Assembly (NCBI GenBank): GCA_002424545.1
Contig: DIKL01000058.1
Coordinates: 1 to 27,488 of the forward strand
Reading direction: 5' to 3'
Source: Syntrophaceae bacterium UBA5619
Lineage (GTDB): Bacteria; Desulfobacterota; Syntrophia; Syntrophales; UBA5619
DNA: 27,488 nucleotides
The translations under genes and the position numbers were made by a program. Shown piece after piece: positions 6,999 to 16,022 of the stretch. Under the pieces are notes generated by a model. It saw only the letters and a program-made list of their open reading frames with translations. It had not been told where the DNA came from and did not search any database. Each line of letters opens with the position of its first letter. Within the stretch, counting starts at the first letter, position 1.

Positions 6999-7904
6999 TC
7001 ATTTTAGAAAACGCCAGGTTCCGTCGGCCTCGATCCGGACTTCTCGCCGACGGCATTCCCAGCACATGTAGGTCACGGTGACGAAGTAACTGGCCGGATG
7101 ACGGTGGAGCGCGCCGATATTGACCCCCAGCAGGGTCGTTTTCCCGCCGAGACCCAGCGGACCGATTCCCAGCGTGTTCGCCTCGAAGAGGATCCGTTTT
7201 TCAAGATCGGCCAGGACGGGATCGGGATTCACGTCGTCCAGCGGACGGAGGAGCTGGTGTTTGGAATGAAGATAGCCCGAACCGCGGTCCCCGCCGATAC
7301 AGACCCCGAGGATCCCGGGAGGACATCCCTTTCCTTCGGCCCGGCGAACGGCATCCAAAACCGCGCGCCGGACCCCTTCCGGATCGCGGCCCGCGCGCAG
7401 CGCGTCGTCGGGCAGGCTGTACTGCCGGCCCACGTTTTCGCTGCCGCCGCCCTTGAGCATCAAGGCCACCGAAAGAGCTTCGTCGTCCGCTTCTTCGAAA
7501 TAGACGCCGGGGATGCCTGCGCCGACGCAGTTTCCGCTGTTTCGTCCGGTCACGGGATCGACGGCGTTCGGCCGCAGAAATTGCTCCTGCGTCGCCCGCG
7601 CCGCGGCCTCCGCGCACGCCTGCGCCATCGCACGCTGGGAGAGACCGGGAGGATGCCGAATGAAAAAAAGCGGCAGCCCCGTGTCTTGACAGAGGGGAAC
7701 CTGTTTTTCGCGGGCCAGGGCGATGTTATCCAGAAACAACGCCAGAATCGATCCGGCCGTCGAATTCGGCTCCGCTTCGCTGTAAGCCCGTTTCAGCGCC
7801 TGCTCCACATCCTCCGGCAGGTCGCAAGCCGTCCGCCGGATGAGGCCGAACAGCGCCTCGCCGAAGGCCGGTCCCAACAAACGGTTTTTTTCATCGTCCG
7901 TCAC
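6999..7904 (-). CDS. Class I fumarate hydratase, alpha subunit (Fe-S)
   Basis: This 301-residue subunit carries the [4Fe-4S] cluster that acts as Lewis acid in hydration of fumarate to L-malate. Candidate cluster cysteines lie in PLCQDTGLPLFF, NSGNCVGAGIPG and GCPPGILGVCIGGDRGSGY; other family motifs are LKGGGSENVG and the ANTLGIGPLGLGGKTTLLGV stretch. The frame stays open far upstream, but the start is best placed at GTG 7904: GGGAGGG lies 9 bases before it and the codon overlaps the stop of the preceding gene as GTGA, a translational-coupling arrangement. The C-terminus ends close to the beta subunit start. Tartrate dehydratase alpha is a less likely alternative. Confidence 0.9.
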   Translation of the reverse strand: MTDDEKNRLLGPAFGEALFGLIRRTACDLPEDVEQALKRAYSEAEPNSTAGSILALFLDNIALAREKQVPLCQDTGLPLFFIRHPPGLSQRAMAQACAEAAARATQEQFLRPNAVDPVTGRNSGNCVGAGIPGVYFEEADDEALSVALMLKGGGSENVGRQYSLPDDALRAGRDPEGVRRAVLDAVRRAEGKGCPPGILGVCIGGDRGSGYLHSKHQLLRPLDDVNPDPVLADLEKRILFEANTLGIGPLGLGGKTTLLGVNIGALHRHPASYFVTVTYMCWECRRREVRIEADGTWRFLK

Positions 7905-8380
7905 GTCGATGGTCCCTCCCCTGATTCCGTTTTCCCCGGTAACTGCCGCCTCTCCGACAGAAAGCGTTTTTTCGGCGGAATTCGATAAATCTCTTCCAAT
8001 CGCTGGTGGTGGATCATCCCCAGCGCCTCGCGGGTCACGATCAGGTAGTAGTACCGCTTCCGGACATACTCCCGTTGAAGGTTGTAGGTCCGAATCTTCT
8101 CGTTGAGTTCGCTGAGGAACCGGACGCGATTGTCTCTTTCCCCGATCCCGACGTTGCCCACCGCATGCCCGTCCGTCTGAAAACCTCCGTGCGGACATGG
8201 CTTTCCCGATTCCGCTCCGACCGGACAAGCGGCCATCGCCGACTCGATGTCACACCCCAGGGCCTGCAACTTTTCCAGGGCCTCGGCCAGTCGCTCTCCG
8301 GCGCGGGCCAGGACGGCCGCCCTTTCCCGGAGCATCTCGTCCTGGAGGATTTCCTGCGTCGACCGTTTGGTGTTGATCAT
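7901..8380 (-). CDS. Conserved-looking protein of unknown function, first gene of the fumarase operon
   Basis: This encodes 159 residues with no recognised domain. The N-terminal half (about residues 8-45) is a long charged helix likely to form a coiled coil. A Cys-containing stretch follows, with LGCDIESAMAACPVGAESG and KPCPHGGF (four Cys within about 25 residues), possibly a metal or redox site. The C-terminal half is basic and helical (YNLQREYVRKRYYYLIVTRE). Its TGA stop overlaps the fumarase alpha GTG start by four bases, so the proteins are probably made together. ATG 8380 is preferred over ATG 8392 because the predicted transcription start at about 8399 would leave the latter almost no leader. 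No function can be assigned; a role tied to the fumarase cluster is inference. Confidence 0.7.
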   Translation of the reverse strand: MINTKRSTQEILQDEMLRERAAVLARAGERLAEALEKLQALGCDIESAMAACPVGAESGKPCPHGGFQTDGHAVGNVGIGERDNRVRFLSELNEKIRTYNLQREYVRKRYYYLIVTREALGMIHHQRLEEIYRIPPKKRFLSERRQLPGKTESGEGPST

Positions 8381-8404
8381 GAGCCCGCCCATCCGTAGTT
8401 TCGG

Positions 8405-8433
8405 AATCTAACCCGTGATGGACCACCTGTCAA
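8405..8433 (-). promoter_or_regulatory. Promoter of the fumarase operon
   Basis: On the minus strand a perfect TTGACA (8433-8428) is followed after exactly 17 bases by TAGATT (8410-8405). The predicted transcript begins near 8399, about 20 bases before the ATG at 8380. It faces the glpA promoter back to back. Confidence 0.65.
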
Positions 8434-8456
8434 GATCAACCTGCCGCGAATTTCTA

Positions 8457-8485
8457 TTGACACCGGCCAGACGTTTCTTTAGAGT
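8457..8485 (+). promoter_or_regulatory. Promoter of the glpABC operon
   Basis: A perfect TTGACA at 8457-8462 is followed after 17 bases by TAGAGT (8480-8485). Transcription would start near 8492, giving glpA a leader of about 65 bases if ATG 8557 is used. The two -35 boxes of the divergent pair are only 23 bases apart, so a single regulator bound between them could control both operons. Confidence 0.65.
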
Positions 8486-8556
8486 TTTCAGCACCCGACG
8501 GGGTGACATATCCCATCGAAAAATGCCCTGAAACGGTCGGGGAACCGCGGGGATTC

Positions 8557-10128
8557 ATGGACCTGAAAACGGAAGTTTTGATCATCGGCGGCGGAGCCAC
8601 GGGGGCCGGCATCGCGCGCGACCTCGCACTGCGGGGCATTCCCTCATTGCTTGTCGAACGGGGAGATTTCACCTCCGGCGCTTCCGGCCGCAACCAGGGG
8701 CTCCTGCACAGCGGGGCGCGCTATGCGGTCAACGACCCCGAAGCGGCGCGGGAGTGCATCGGTGAAAATCGGATCCTGCGGCGAATCGCCCCCCACTGCA
8801 TCGAACCCACGGAAGGGCTGTTCGTCTCTCTCCCCGAGGATGGCCCGGAATACCGGGCAAACTTCATTCGGGCCTGCGCAACGGCGGGAATCGACGCACT
8901 GCCGCTCTCCCCGCGGGAGACCCTTGCGATGGAGCCGAAATTGAACCCGCGATTGATCGGCGCCGTCCAGGTTCCCGACGGCGCGATCGATCCCTTCATG
9001 CTGGTCGTGGAAAACGTCCGGGACGCCGAATCCCGCGGGGCGCGTTTTCTGATCCATACGGAGGTCACCGGCCTGATCCGGGACGGCCTTCGGATCACCG
9101 GGGTTCACGTACGCGACCGGATTGCCGGCCAGTCGTATGCCATTGCGGCGAACTGGGTCGTCAACGCGACCGGCGCCTGGGCCAATCTGATCCTCGGAAT
9201 GGCCGGGATCCGGATCGGCCTCGCCCTCTCCAAAGGCTCCATGCTGCTCACCAACACCCGCCTGAGCGAAAGGGTCCTCAACCGCTGCCGCCCGCCCTCC
9301 AGCGGGGACATCATCGTTCCGAACGACACCGTCTCGATCCTCGGCACCACCTCTTTGCGGGAGGATGACCTGGAACACTACGAGGTAACCGCCGAAGAGG
9401 TCACCTTCCTGATCGATGAACTCTCGAAGATGATCCCCGACGTGAAGAGCGAGCGCTTCAACCGGGCCTATGCCGGCGTCCGGCCGCTGCTCCGGTCGGA
9501 AGAGACATCCGACGATCGGAAGATCAGCCGCGGCTTCGCGCTGATCGACCACGGAGGCGATAGCGGAAGCGCGGGCCTCGTCACGATCACGGGCGGCAAA
9601 TTGATGACCTACCGCCTGATGGCGGAAAAGACGGTTGATTTCCTCTGCGAACGGATGGGGCTGCACGTTTCCTGCATCACCCACCTCCAGCCGCTTCCCG
9701 GCGCGGGTCTCGGCAATACGCTTCGGGACCGCCTCCTCCATCTTCGCCGTCAGATCCCCGCCGCGCGCGGGGAGATCCTCTGCGACTGCGAACTCGTTCC
9801 CCGGGAGGCCGTGGATGCGATTCTGCGGGAGGGCAAGGTGCGCGAACTCCAGGATATTCTGCATCGCACCCGTCTCGCCAAGGGGACCTGTCAGGGGGGC
9901 TTCTGCGTCTATCGCCTCCTCGGGTTGCTGAACGAACTGCGCAGGGAAAAGGAAAGCGGCGGCTCCAACGTCGTCCTCCGGGGTTTCCTCGAGGAACGGT
10001 GGAAGGGGATCCGGCCCATCCTGTGGGGAACCGCTTTGAAGGAAGAGGAATTGATCGAATCGATTTACAAGGGACTGTTCAACCTCGCCCCGGAAGAACC
10101 CGGACGAACGGTAGGGGGGAAGGCATGA
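8557..10128 (+). CDS. glpA: Anaerobic glycerol-3-phosphate dehydrogenase subunit A
   Basis: This 523-residue FAD-dependent catalytic subunit oxidises sn-glycerol-3-phosphate to dihydroxyacetone phosphate. The N-terminus has the dinucleotide-binding motif IIGGGATGAGIARD (about 9-22), then the FAD-family segments GDFTSGASGRNQGLLHSG and YAGVRPLL. The C-terminal BFD-like [2Fe-2S] domain has CDCE (Cys409, Cys411) and CQGGFC (Cys445, Cys450), the arrangement that marks GlpA rather than aerobic GlpD. ATG 8557 is chosen because the Rossmann fold begins directly after it; the in-frame GTG at 8503 has no ribosome-binding site and sits too near the predicted transcription start. The stop overlaps glpB as ATGA. 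GlpA works with GlpB on the membrane-bound GlpC anchor. Confidence 0.95.
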   Translation: MDLKTEVLIIGGGATGAGIARDLALRGIPSLLVERGDFTSGASGRNQGLLHSGARYAVNDPEAARECIGENRILRRIAPHCIEPTEGLFVSLPEDGPEYRANFIRACATAGIDALPLSPRETLAMEPKLNPRLIGAVQVPDGAIDPFMLVVENVRDAESRGARFLIHTEVTGLIRDGLRITGVHVRDRIAGQSYAIAANWVVNATGAWANLILGMAGIRIGLALSKGSMLLTNTRLSERVLNRCRPPSSGDIIVPNDTVSILGTTSLREDDLEHYEVTAEEVTFLIDELSKMIPDVKSERFNRAYAGVRPLLRSEETSDDRKISRGFALIDHGGDSGSAGLVTITGGKLMTYRLMAEKTVDFLCERMGLHVSCITHLQPLPGAGLGNTLRDRLLHLRRQIPAARGEILCDCELVPREAVDAILREGKVRELQDILHRTRLAKGTCQGGFCVYRLLGLLNELRREKESGGSNVVLRGFLEERWKGIRPILWGTALKEEELIESIYKGLFNLAPEEPGRTVGGKA

Positions 10129-11351
10129 AGCGCTTCGACCTGATCGTCATCGGAACGGGACTCGCGGGTCTGACGGCCGCCCGGACGGCGGTCGAAACGG
10201 GAGCCAAAGTCCTGATCGCCGGCCGGGGGATGGGCGCGCTGACCCTCTTCGGGAACACGATCGACCTGCTGGGGAAAATCCCGCCCGGAACGGATATCGC
10301 GGAGGGGATCGCTCGCTGGATCGCCGTCCATCCCGAACACCCCTACGCCCGGACGGGCGTGGAAGGGATTGAAAACGCCCTCGCCGACTTCCGCGGGCTT
10401 TTCCCGCCGCCTTACGGCTTCGCCCCCGGGGGCAACGGGAACTCCCTCCTCCCCACCGGCGCGGGGACGATGCGTCCCACCTATCTCATCCCCGTTACGA
10501 TGGCCGCCGGCGCCGCGATGACCCCGAGTGAAACGTTGATCGTCGGCCTTCTGGGATTCAAGGATTTTCAGGTCGATACGGTTTCCCTCCATCTGAAATG
10601 CCGGGGGGTAAACCTCGCCCTCCCCCGATACGGCCTGGAAGGAGCGACGGCCCTCGCCCTCGCCCGGATGATGGATGAGGCGTCCTTCCGGGAACGATTG
10701 GGCGAGGCGATCCGGCGGCAGATGGGCGGGGAGCGGTTCATCGGCCTCCCCGCGGTCCTGGGCCTGCGAAATCCCGCCGCGGTTCTGAAAACGCTGGAGA
10801 AAACCACCGGTGCCCGCGTCTTCGAGATTCCGCTGCTTCCGCCTTCCATCCCCGGAACCCGAATCTTTCACCGTTTCCGGGAAGAGCTGATCGCCAAGGG
10901 GGTGACCTTCCTGATGGGGCATTCGGTATCCCGTGCAAACGTGAAGGGCGGCCGCTGTGAAGGGATCACCGTCGAAAATCCGCCGCTCGCCACGGAATAT
11001 TGCGCGGACCGCTATATCCTCGCGACCGGCCGCTTTCTGGGCGGCGGCCTCTGGGCGGAAATGGAGCGAATTGTGGAACCTCTCTTTCATCTTCCCGTCC
11101 TTCAGCCCGGGGAACGGGAGAAATGGTTCGGAAAGCGGTTCTTCGACCCGGAGGCGCATCCGATCCATCGCGCCGGAATCGTCACGGATGCCGATCTGCG
11201 GCCGGTCGACGAGACGGGCCGCGTCGTCCTGGAAAACGTCCGGGCGGCGGGCTCGATCCTGGCCCATCACCAGGCGATCGAGGAGAAATCAAGGGAGGGG
11301 ATCGATATCGCAACGGGTTTCCTGGCCGCAAAAAGGGCGCTCGCAACATGA
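10125..11351 (+). CDS. glpB: Anaerobic glycerol-3-phosphate dehydrogenase subunit B
   Basis: This 408-residue flavoprotein partners GlpA and carries electrons toward GlpC. It opens with a Rossmann-type FAD-binding motif, DLIVIGTGLAGLTAARTA (5-22), followed by the GlpB-typical GRGMGALTLFGNTIDLLG segment, and ends with a second dinucleotide-binding-like region near ILATGRFLGGGLWAE and GSILAHHQAIEEKSREGIDI. The ATG at 10125 overlaps the glpA stop by four bases and is preceded by GGGGGAAGG. The longer frame beginning at 9999 reads antisense-like composition inside glpA and is rejected. The length matches the family (E. coli GlpB is about 419 residues). Confidence 0.93.
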   Translation: MKRFDLIVIGTGLAGLTAARTAVETGAKVLIAGRGMGALTLFGNTIDLLGKIPPGTDIAEGIARWIAVHPEHPYARTGVEGIENALADFRGLFPPPYGFAPGGNGNSLLPTGAGTMRPTYLIPVTMAAGAAMTPSETLIVGLLGFKDFQVDTVSLHLKCRGVNLALPRYGLEGATALALARMMDEASFRERLGEAIRRQMGGERFIGLPAVLGLRNPAAVLKTLEKTTGARVFEIPLLPPSIPGTRIFHRFREELIAKGVTFLMGHSVSRANVKGGRCEGITVENPPLATEYCADRYILATGRFLGGGLWAEMERIVEPLFHLPVLQPGEREKWFGKRFFDPEAHPIHRAGIVTDADLRPVDETGRVVLENVRAAGSILAHHQAIEEKSREGIDIATGFLAAKRALAT

Positions 11352-12577
11352 CCAAAGCTGAAAAAAAACCGGTCCTTCTTCCAAAACTTCCCGACGTTTG
11401 CGTCCGCTGCGCGACCTGCATGGCCGCCTGCCCCGTCTCGCGCGTGACGCCGCGCTTTCCGGGACCGAAGCAGGCCGGACCGGGGGCACAGCGGTTCCGG
11501 TCCGCATCCGAGGCTTCCGTGGACGACTGGATCGAGCTCTGCACGGGCTGCCATCTCTGCGACACCGTCTGCCCCGCCGGCGTGCCCATCTCCGAAATGA
11601 ACATGATGGCCAAGGCGAAATACCTGGACGAGCGCGGCCGGACCTTTCGGGACTGGCTGCTGGTCCGGAGCGATCTCTTCGGCGAACTGGCCGCTCGTTT
11701 CTCGAAGATCGTCAACCCGCTGATGAGGAACGGGATTCTCCGCCGGCTGCTGGACAAGCTGCTGAAGATCGACCGGCGGCGGGACCTTCCCGGCTACGAA
11801 TACCCCACGTTTCGCCGGTGGTTCCGGACCCGGTCGACGGCGGAGGATGGGACCGGTCGCCGGAAGGTCGCCTATTTCTACGGCTGCTTCACGAACACGA
11901 ACGAGACGGATGTGGGAAAGGCCGCGGTGGAGATTCTGGAGGCGCACGGTCTGACGGTGATCGTCCCGCCCCAGCGCTGCTGCGGAATCCCGCGTCTCGG
12001 CGTGGGGGATCTCCAGGGGGCTCGAGAGATGGGCCGCCGGAACATCGAGCTGCTCCTCCCGACGGTGCGGGAGGGAATCGATATCGTCTTTTCATCCACG
12101 AGCTGCGGCCTGATGCTGCGCCACGAGTACAGCCGAATCCTCCATCTCCCCGGCGCGGAGGAGCTGGCGGGACGTCTCTTCGACATCTGTGAATTCCTGC
12201 TGCGTCTGCGCGAAGAGGAAAAGGCGTCACCGATGTTCCGACCCATTTCCCTGAAGGCGGCCTACTTCGCCCCCTGCCACCTGCGGTCGCTGAACATCGG
12301 CTTCCCCGCGCTGGAGCTGCTGCGCATGATCCCGGGGCTGGACGTCCGCATGCTCGAAGCGGACTGCTGCGGTCTGGGAGGACTATATGGTTTCAAGACA
12401 GAGAAGTTTTCGATCGCCGAAGAAATCGGGAAGGACCTCGCGGAGGCGGCCGCCCGGATGAAACCGGACATCATCCTTACGGACTGCGAGGGTTGCCGGA
12501 TGCAGGTCCGCCACCTGACAGGCTTGCGGGTGATCCATCCACTCCAGCTCCTCCGGGACGCGTTGAGCCAAACATGA
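11348..12577 (+). CDS. glpC: Anaerobic glycerol-3-phosphate dehydrogenase subunit C (Fe-S membrane anchor)
   Basis: This 409-residue iron-sulfur protein takes electrons from GlpAB and passes them to the quinone pool at the inner membrane. Two ferredoxin-like [4Fe-4S] motifs lie at the N-terminus: CVRCATCMAACPV (Cys18, 21, 24, 28) and CTGCHLCDTVCPAG (Cys65, 68, 71, 75). Two CCG domains follow, with QRCCGIPRLGVGD and EADCCGLGGLYGFK, as in heterodisulfide reductase subunit B and other GlpC proteins. The ATG at 11348 overlaps the glpB TGA. An in-frame extension back to 11000 lies inside glpB and is rejected. The gene is followed after 13 bases by the convergent aldehyde ferredoxin oxidoreductase gene, with no obvious hairpin terminator between. 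Confidence 0.94.
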   Translation: MTKAEKKPVLLPKLPDVCVRCATCMAACPVSRVTPRFPGPKQAGPGAQRFRSASEASVDDWIELCTGCHLCDTVCPAGVPISEMNMMAKAKYLDERGRTFRDWLLVRSDLFGELAARFSKIVNPLMRNGILRRLLDKLLKIDRRRDLPGYEYPTFRRWFRTRSTAEDGTGRRKVAYFYGCFTNTNETDVGKAAVEILEAHGLTVIVPPQRCCGIPRLGVGDLQGAREMGRRNIELLLPTVREGIDIVFSSTSCGLMLRHEYSRILHLPGAEELAGRLFDICEFLLRLREEEKASPMFRPISLKAAYFAPCHLRSLNIGFPALELLRMIPGLDVRMLEADCCGLGGLYGFKTEKFSIAEEIGKDLAEAAARMKPDIILTDCEGCRMQVRHLTGLRVIHPLQLLRDALSQT

Positions 12578-12590
12578 TTGAAGCGCCGGC

Positions 12591-14381
12591 TCAGCGGATC
12601 AGATACCGGGCGGCCCAGCCGATCTCCAGTGCTTCAAGCCGGGCGGGCGTCGGCACACCCGATTCGTCCCACCCCATCAGCCGGTAATAGGCCTTCCGCG
12701 CCTCGGCAAACGTTTGCGGATCGAGCCCCTTTAGCGGGCCTTCGGATGGCGTTTCCGTAAACCGTTTCGGCAGATCATCGTTCCTTTCCGAAAAACCCTC
12801 CCGGATGTTGAAAATCCGCGCCAGCGTGATCCCTCGCTCGACAACCTGCATCAGCTCCCGGTCCGTCGCCGGCCAACCGGTCACGGCCGCGACCGCCTCC
12901 CGGATCTGCTCCTCGCTCCACGAAACAAACCTGCAGATACCCAAGGTATTGATCAGCTCGGGCAAATATCCCTTTTCGTAAAGCTTTGAGCCGGTTTTCC
13001 CATCCAGGTCATCCGTATCGTGGATGGTCGTGTTGTGGTCGGCGCCGGCCGCATGCACGCTGTAATGCAGCCCCATGGCCTGCTTGCGCCGCGGCTCGTG
13101 CATCGGAATCTCCTGCCCCTTGACCTGCATCGCCAGCGCCTCCGCCCCTTTGCCGATCTTGGCCGCCGCCCGCCTGGTCCCCTCCGCCAGCAGGTTCCCG
13201 AAGCCCTGGCGCAGCGCGATCCGCTCCACCATCCGGACCATAGCCTCGGCGTTTCCGAAGGTCAGGTCCAACCCGTCCGTATCCTCCCGGCTCAGAATCC
13301 CTTTTTCCACGCATTCCATCGCAAAGGAGATCGCCACCCCCGTTGAAATCGTATCGATCCCCTGGCGGTTGCAAATTTCACCGGCCTTGATCAGGGCTTC
13401 CAGATCGTCGATGCCGCAGTTGGAACCGAGCGCCGCCAGCGTCTCATACTCGGGCCCGCCGTATACGGGGTCGACCGCAAAATGCCCCTCCAGTTTGACC
13501 ACCCGTTTGCAGCGGACGGGGCATCCGTAGCAGTGGTCCATTTTCGTGACATACTTCTCACACAAAACCTGCGCGGTAATCTTTTCGACGCCGGGAAACC
13601 GCCCCCCCTGAAAGTTCCGGACGGGCAGATTCCCGGTCGCTTCATAGTTCAGCATATCTGAACCGGTCCCCACCCGCCATTGCCGGCACTTCTCCTTATA
13701 GTTCAGCATCATCCAGCGGTTCAGTTCGCGGAGCTTTCCCGGATCGGCGGCTTCCGGCAGACGGCTGCCGCGGACCGCGATCGCCTTGAGTCGCTTCGAG
13801 CCCATCACCGCCCCCATCCCGGTTCTCCCGGCCGCATGGGTTATATCGTTTAAAATACAGGCAAATCGAACTCGTTTTTCGCCGGCCGGACCGATCACCG
13901 CGGTTCGGATTCGCGGATCTCCGAGCTCTTCCCGGATGGCCCGCTCCGTATCCGCCGTCTCCAGTCCCCAGAGGCGATCCGCGGCGCGGATCTCCGCTTC
14001 TCCGTCCTTGATCCAGAGATAAACGGGTTTGGGGGAGATTCCCCCGACCACTATCGCTTCGAAACCGGCCCTCTTCAATTCGGCGCCCCAGAACCCGCCG
14101 GCTTCCGTCTCTCCATACCCCCCGGAGAGCGGAGATTTGCAGCCGACGCTGTTCCGCCCGCTGCCTACAAAAGGATGCCCGGTCAATGTCCCCAGCGCAA
14201 ATACGAGCCTGTTTTCCTCGCTGAACGGATCGATCCCCGGCGGCACCTCGGTTAAAAGCGTATGGGCGATGATCCCCCGACCGCCCAGATAGCGCCGGTA
14301 ATGGTCGTCCGAAACCGCCTGCACCGAGAGTTTGCCGGCGGTCAGATCAACCCGCAGAATGTTGCCGTTGATTCCTTTCAT
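12591..14381 (-). CDS. Aldehyde:ferredoxin oxidoreductase (tungstopterin enzyme)
   Basis: This 596-residue cytoplasmic enzyme is expected to oxidise aldehydes to carboxylic acids with ferredoxin, using a bis-pterin tungsten (or molybdenum) cofactor and one [4Fe-4S] cluster. The cluster ligands match the family: CYGCPVRC (Cys284, Cys287, Cys291) and a distal Cys483 in LGICRF. Other family marks are the opening GINGNILRVDLTAGKL, YLGGRGI, SGRNSVGCKSPLSGGYGETE and GRTGMGAVMGSKRLKAIAVRG. The length agrees with the archaeal enzyme of about 605 residues. The start at 14381 has GGAG five bases upstream. It lies 69 bases beyond the outer-membrane gene and could be read from the same minus-strand transcript. 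Which aldehyde it uses cannot be told; the reverse reaction, carboxylate reduction, is also known in the family. Confidence 0.95.
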   Translation of the reverse strand: MKGINGNILRVDLTAGKLSVQAVSDDHYRRYLGGRGIIAHTLLTEVPPGIDPFSEENRLVFALGTLTGHPFVGSGRNSVGCKSPLSGGYGETEAGGFWGAELKRAGFEAIVVGGISPKPVYLWIKDGEAEIRAADRLWGLETADTERAIREELGDPRIRTAVIGPAGEKRVRFACILNDITHAAGRTGMGAVMGSKRLKAIAVRGSRLPEAADPGKLRELNRWMMLNYKEKCRQWRVGTGSDMLNYEATGNLPVRNFQGGRFPGVEKITAQVLCEKYVTKMDHCYGCPVRCKRVVKLEGHFAVDPVYGGPEYETLAALGSNCGIDDLEALIKAGEICNRQGIDTISTGVAISFAMECVEKGILSREDTDGLDLTFGNAEAMVRMVERIALRQGFGNLLAEGTRRAAAKIGKGAEALAMQVKGQEIPMHEPRRKQAMGLHYSVHAAGADHNTTIHDTDDLDGKTGSKLYEKGYLPELINTLGICRFVSWSEEQIREAVAAVTGWPATDRELMQVVERGITLARIFNIREGFSERNDDLPKRFTETPSEGPLKGLDPQTFAEARKAYYRLMGWDESGVPTPARLEALEIGWAARYLIR

Positions 14382-14400
14382 TTTTTCTCCATATTAGAAC

Positions 14401-14424
14401 GCCGTCGACAAGGTTTCCGACGGC
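14401..14424. repeat. Short hairpin between the outer-membrane gene and AOR
   Basis: GCCGTCG at 14401-14407 pairs with CGACGGC at 14418-14424 around a 10-base loop. No T-tract follows on the minus strand, so it is a weak terminator candidate or simply a pause element in the 69-base gap before the AOR start. Confidence 0.45.
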
Positions 14425-14450
14425 AAGTCTGAACGATCCCGCCGTGCCGC

Positions 14451-15731
14451 TCAGTAGTGGTACGTCGAGGCGATAAAGACGTTCCAGGTTCGGGCCGACA
14501 CATCCTGGTCGATTCGGTCGGAGGTGATGTGCGCCGTTCCCGATCCCTGCGCATAATTCCCGCCGACGGTGATGGTGCTCTGCATGATCCGGAAGCTGAT
14601 CGATCCGGCAATGCCGTACATATCGATTTTTTCACCCCCGAGGTTCGTGCCCGTGGTAATGTCCGGCGAGTTGGACCGGTTTTAAAAAACCCCTCCCCGG
14701 AAGGTCCATCCCTTCCAGGGCGAATACTCCGTTCCCAGGGCGAAGTTGGCCACGGTCTCCCGTTCCACCCGTGTTCCGAGCATCTCGTAACCGAATCCCG
14801 GATACAGGGCCACGTCTCCGGAGACGAGCCAGGAGGGATTGATCCAGTAGGCGACCCCGAGTCGGCACTGCCAGGGGTATTCCTGCTTGTCATCGGAGGT
14901 AATGCGCTGGTGATTCAGGACGGGTTGGTCTTCCAAGGTCGAGTGATCGATTTGCTGAAAGGTGGCATCGGAATCGACCACAAAGGTCCGGGACAGGGCC
15001 GCACCGAAGGAGAATCGTTCGGACGGTTTCCAGAGCAACCCGAGAAGCGGTCGCGTTCCCCATTCGCGGATCTTAAAATAGAAATTGTTCAATCGGTCCC
15101 GACCGTTGCTGAGTCGGAGCAGTTCGTTTTCAATGAACAGGGTGTCCCTCTTGTGCACATACAAGGTCATCCCCAAAGCGAGGGTCTCCGAAACTTTGAT
15201 CGCGACGGAGGGACCGAATTCGTTGATGCTGTCTTCCGTATTCAGGTTCAGAACATAGCTGGCAATCCGGAGGTTCGGATCGCCGTAGTGTTGCTTCATC
15301 TCCTGGGGTATTGGCAGATCGACGAAGGTTTCATCCATGTTTTCAAAGGCATGTTCCGGGACAGCGTAGGAAAAGCCGAACGAGACGGACCCGATGGGCT
15401 GCTGAACCCCGAAGAAATTGGGGACGATGGCGGAATAATTCCGGTTGAGGTCGGAACCGGCGATCACGCCGCTGTATTTTTTGGAAAGGCTGTAATAGGC
15501 ATTGACGCTGGCGGACAGACTCTTCTCCTGGGCATGAACGATCCCGGCGGGGTTGTAGTACATGCCGGACGTGTCGTCGGCCAGCGCGGTGAACGCCCCG
15601 CCCAGGCCCGCGGCCCGTTCACCGATGATCATGTTGTTGTAGTGGAACTCATCGGCCGGGACCGCGGCGGGGGAAATCAGACAGACCAGTATCCAGCACG
15701 CCGCCGGCAGGTATCGCTTCAGGATCGTCAT
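14451..15731 (-). pseudogene. FadL/OmpP1-family outer-membrane protein, interrupted by one in-frame TAA
   Basis: The gene begins with a signal peptide, MTILKRYLPAACWILVCLIS up to about PADEF, behind an AAAGGAG ribosome-binding site. The mature N-terminus carries the OmpP1/FadL hallmark ERAAGLGGAFTALADDTSGM and YYNPAG (near residue 50), and the rest alternates in the manner of beta-barrel strands. After 349 codons the frame meets TAA at 14684-14682. Reading on in the same frame gives 76 more codons beginning NRSNSPDITTGTNLGG and ending NVFIASTYHY, with the C-terminal aromatic residue that barrel proteins need for assembly. Homologous strands usually read F-Y-N-R-S-N at this place, so TAA is most simply a TAT or TAC changed by one base. 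Without the last strands the barrel cannot close. Members of the family move long-chain fatty acids or aromatics across the outer membrane. Confidence 0.85.
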
Positions 15732-16022
15732 GGTGTTTTCTCCTTTCTCTGTGCTATTCCGCGGGAAGACGAAAAAGAACCGCAGCGGGGATGGACTTGC
15801 TATCCCCATCTTTACCCGCTGAAAATTCCGACAACGGCCGATCTTGAGCATTTCTTGCCGTCCGATCAGGAACTGGCATATAAATATCACCATTCTCATT
15901 GGAAATCCAATACGGAGACGAACCGTACCCGACGGCTTCACTGATCTTATTCCAAGACAGCGAACCCGTGCCCAACACTACGGATTGCGCCAAGAGCCGG
16001 CCGACGAATGAGGGCTCCGACC

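Noticed and set aside
14682-14700. Frameshift at the T6A4 run of the outer-membrane gene
   Set aside because: The barrel-like sequence continues in the same frame after the TAA, so a substitution explains the data and a frameshift does not.
14457-15944. 495-codon plus-strand frame opposite the outer-membrane gene
   Set aside because: The minus strand has a signal peptide, FadL/OmpP1 motifs and a Shine-Dalgarno; the plus frame has none of these.
15754-15993. 79-codon minus-strand frame as a real gene
   Set aside because: It looks somewhat protein-like but matches no known family, lacks a clear ribosome-binding site and ends inside the leader of the next gene; kept only as a possible remnant.
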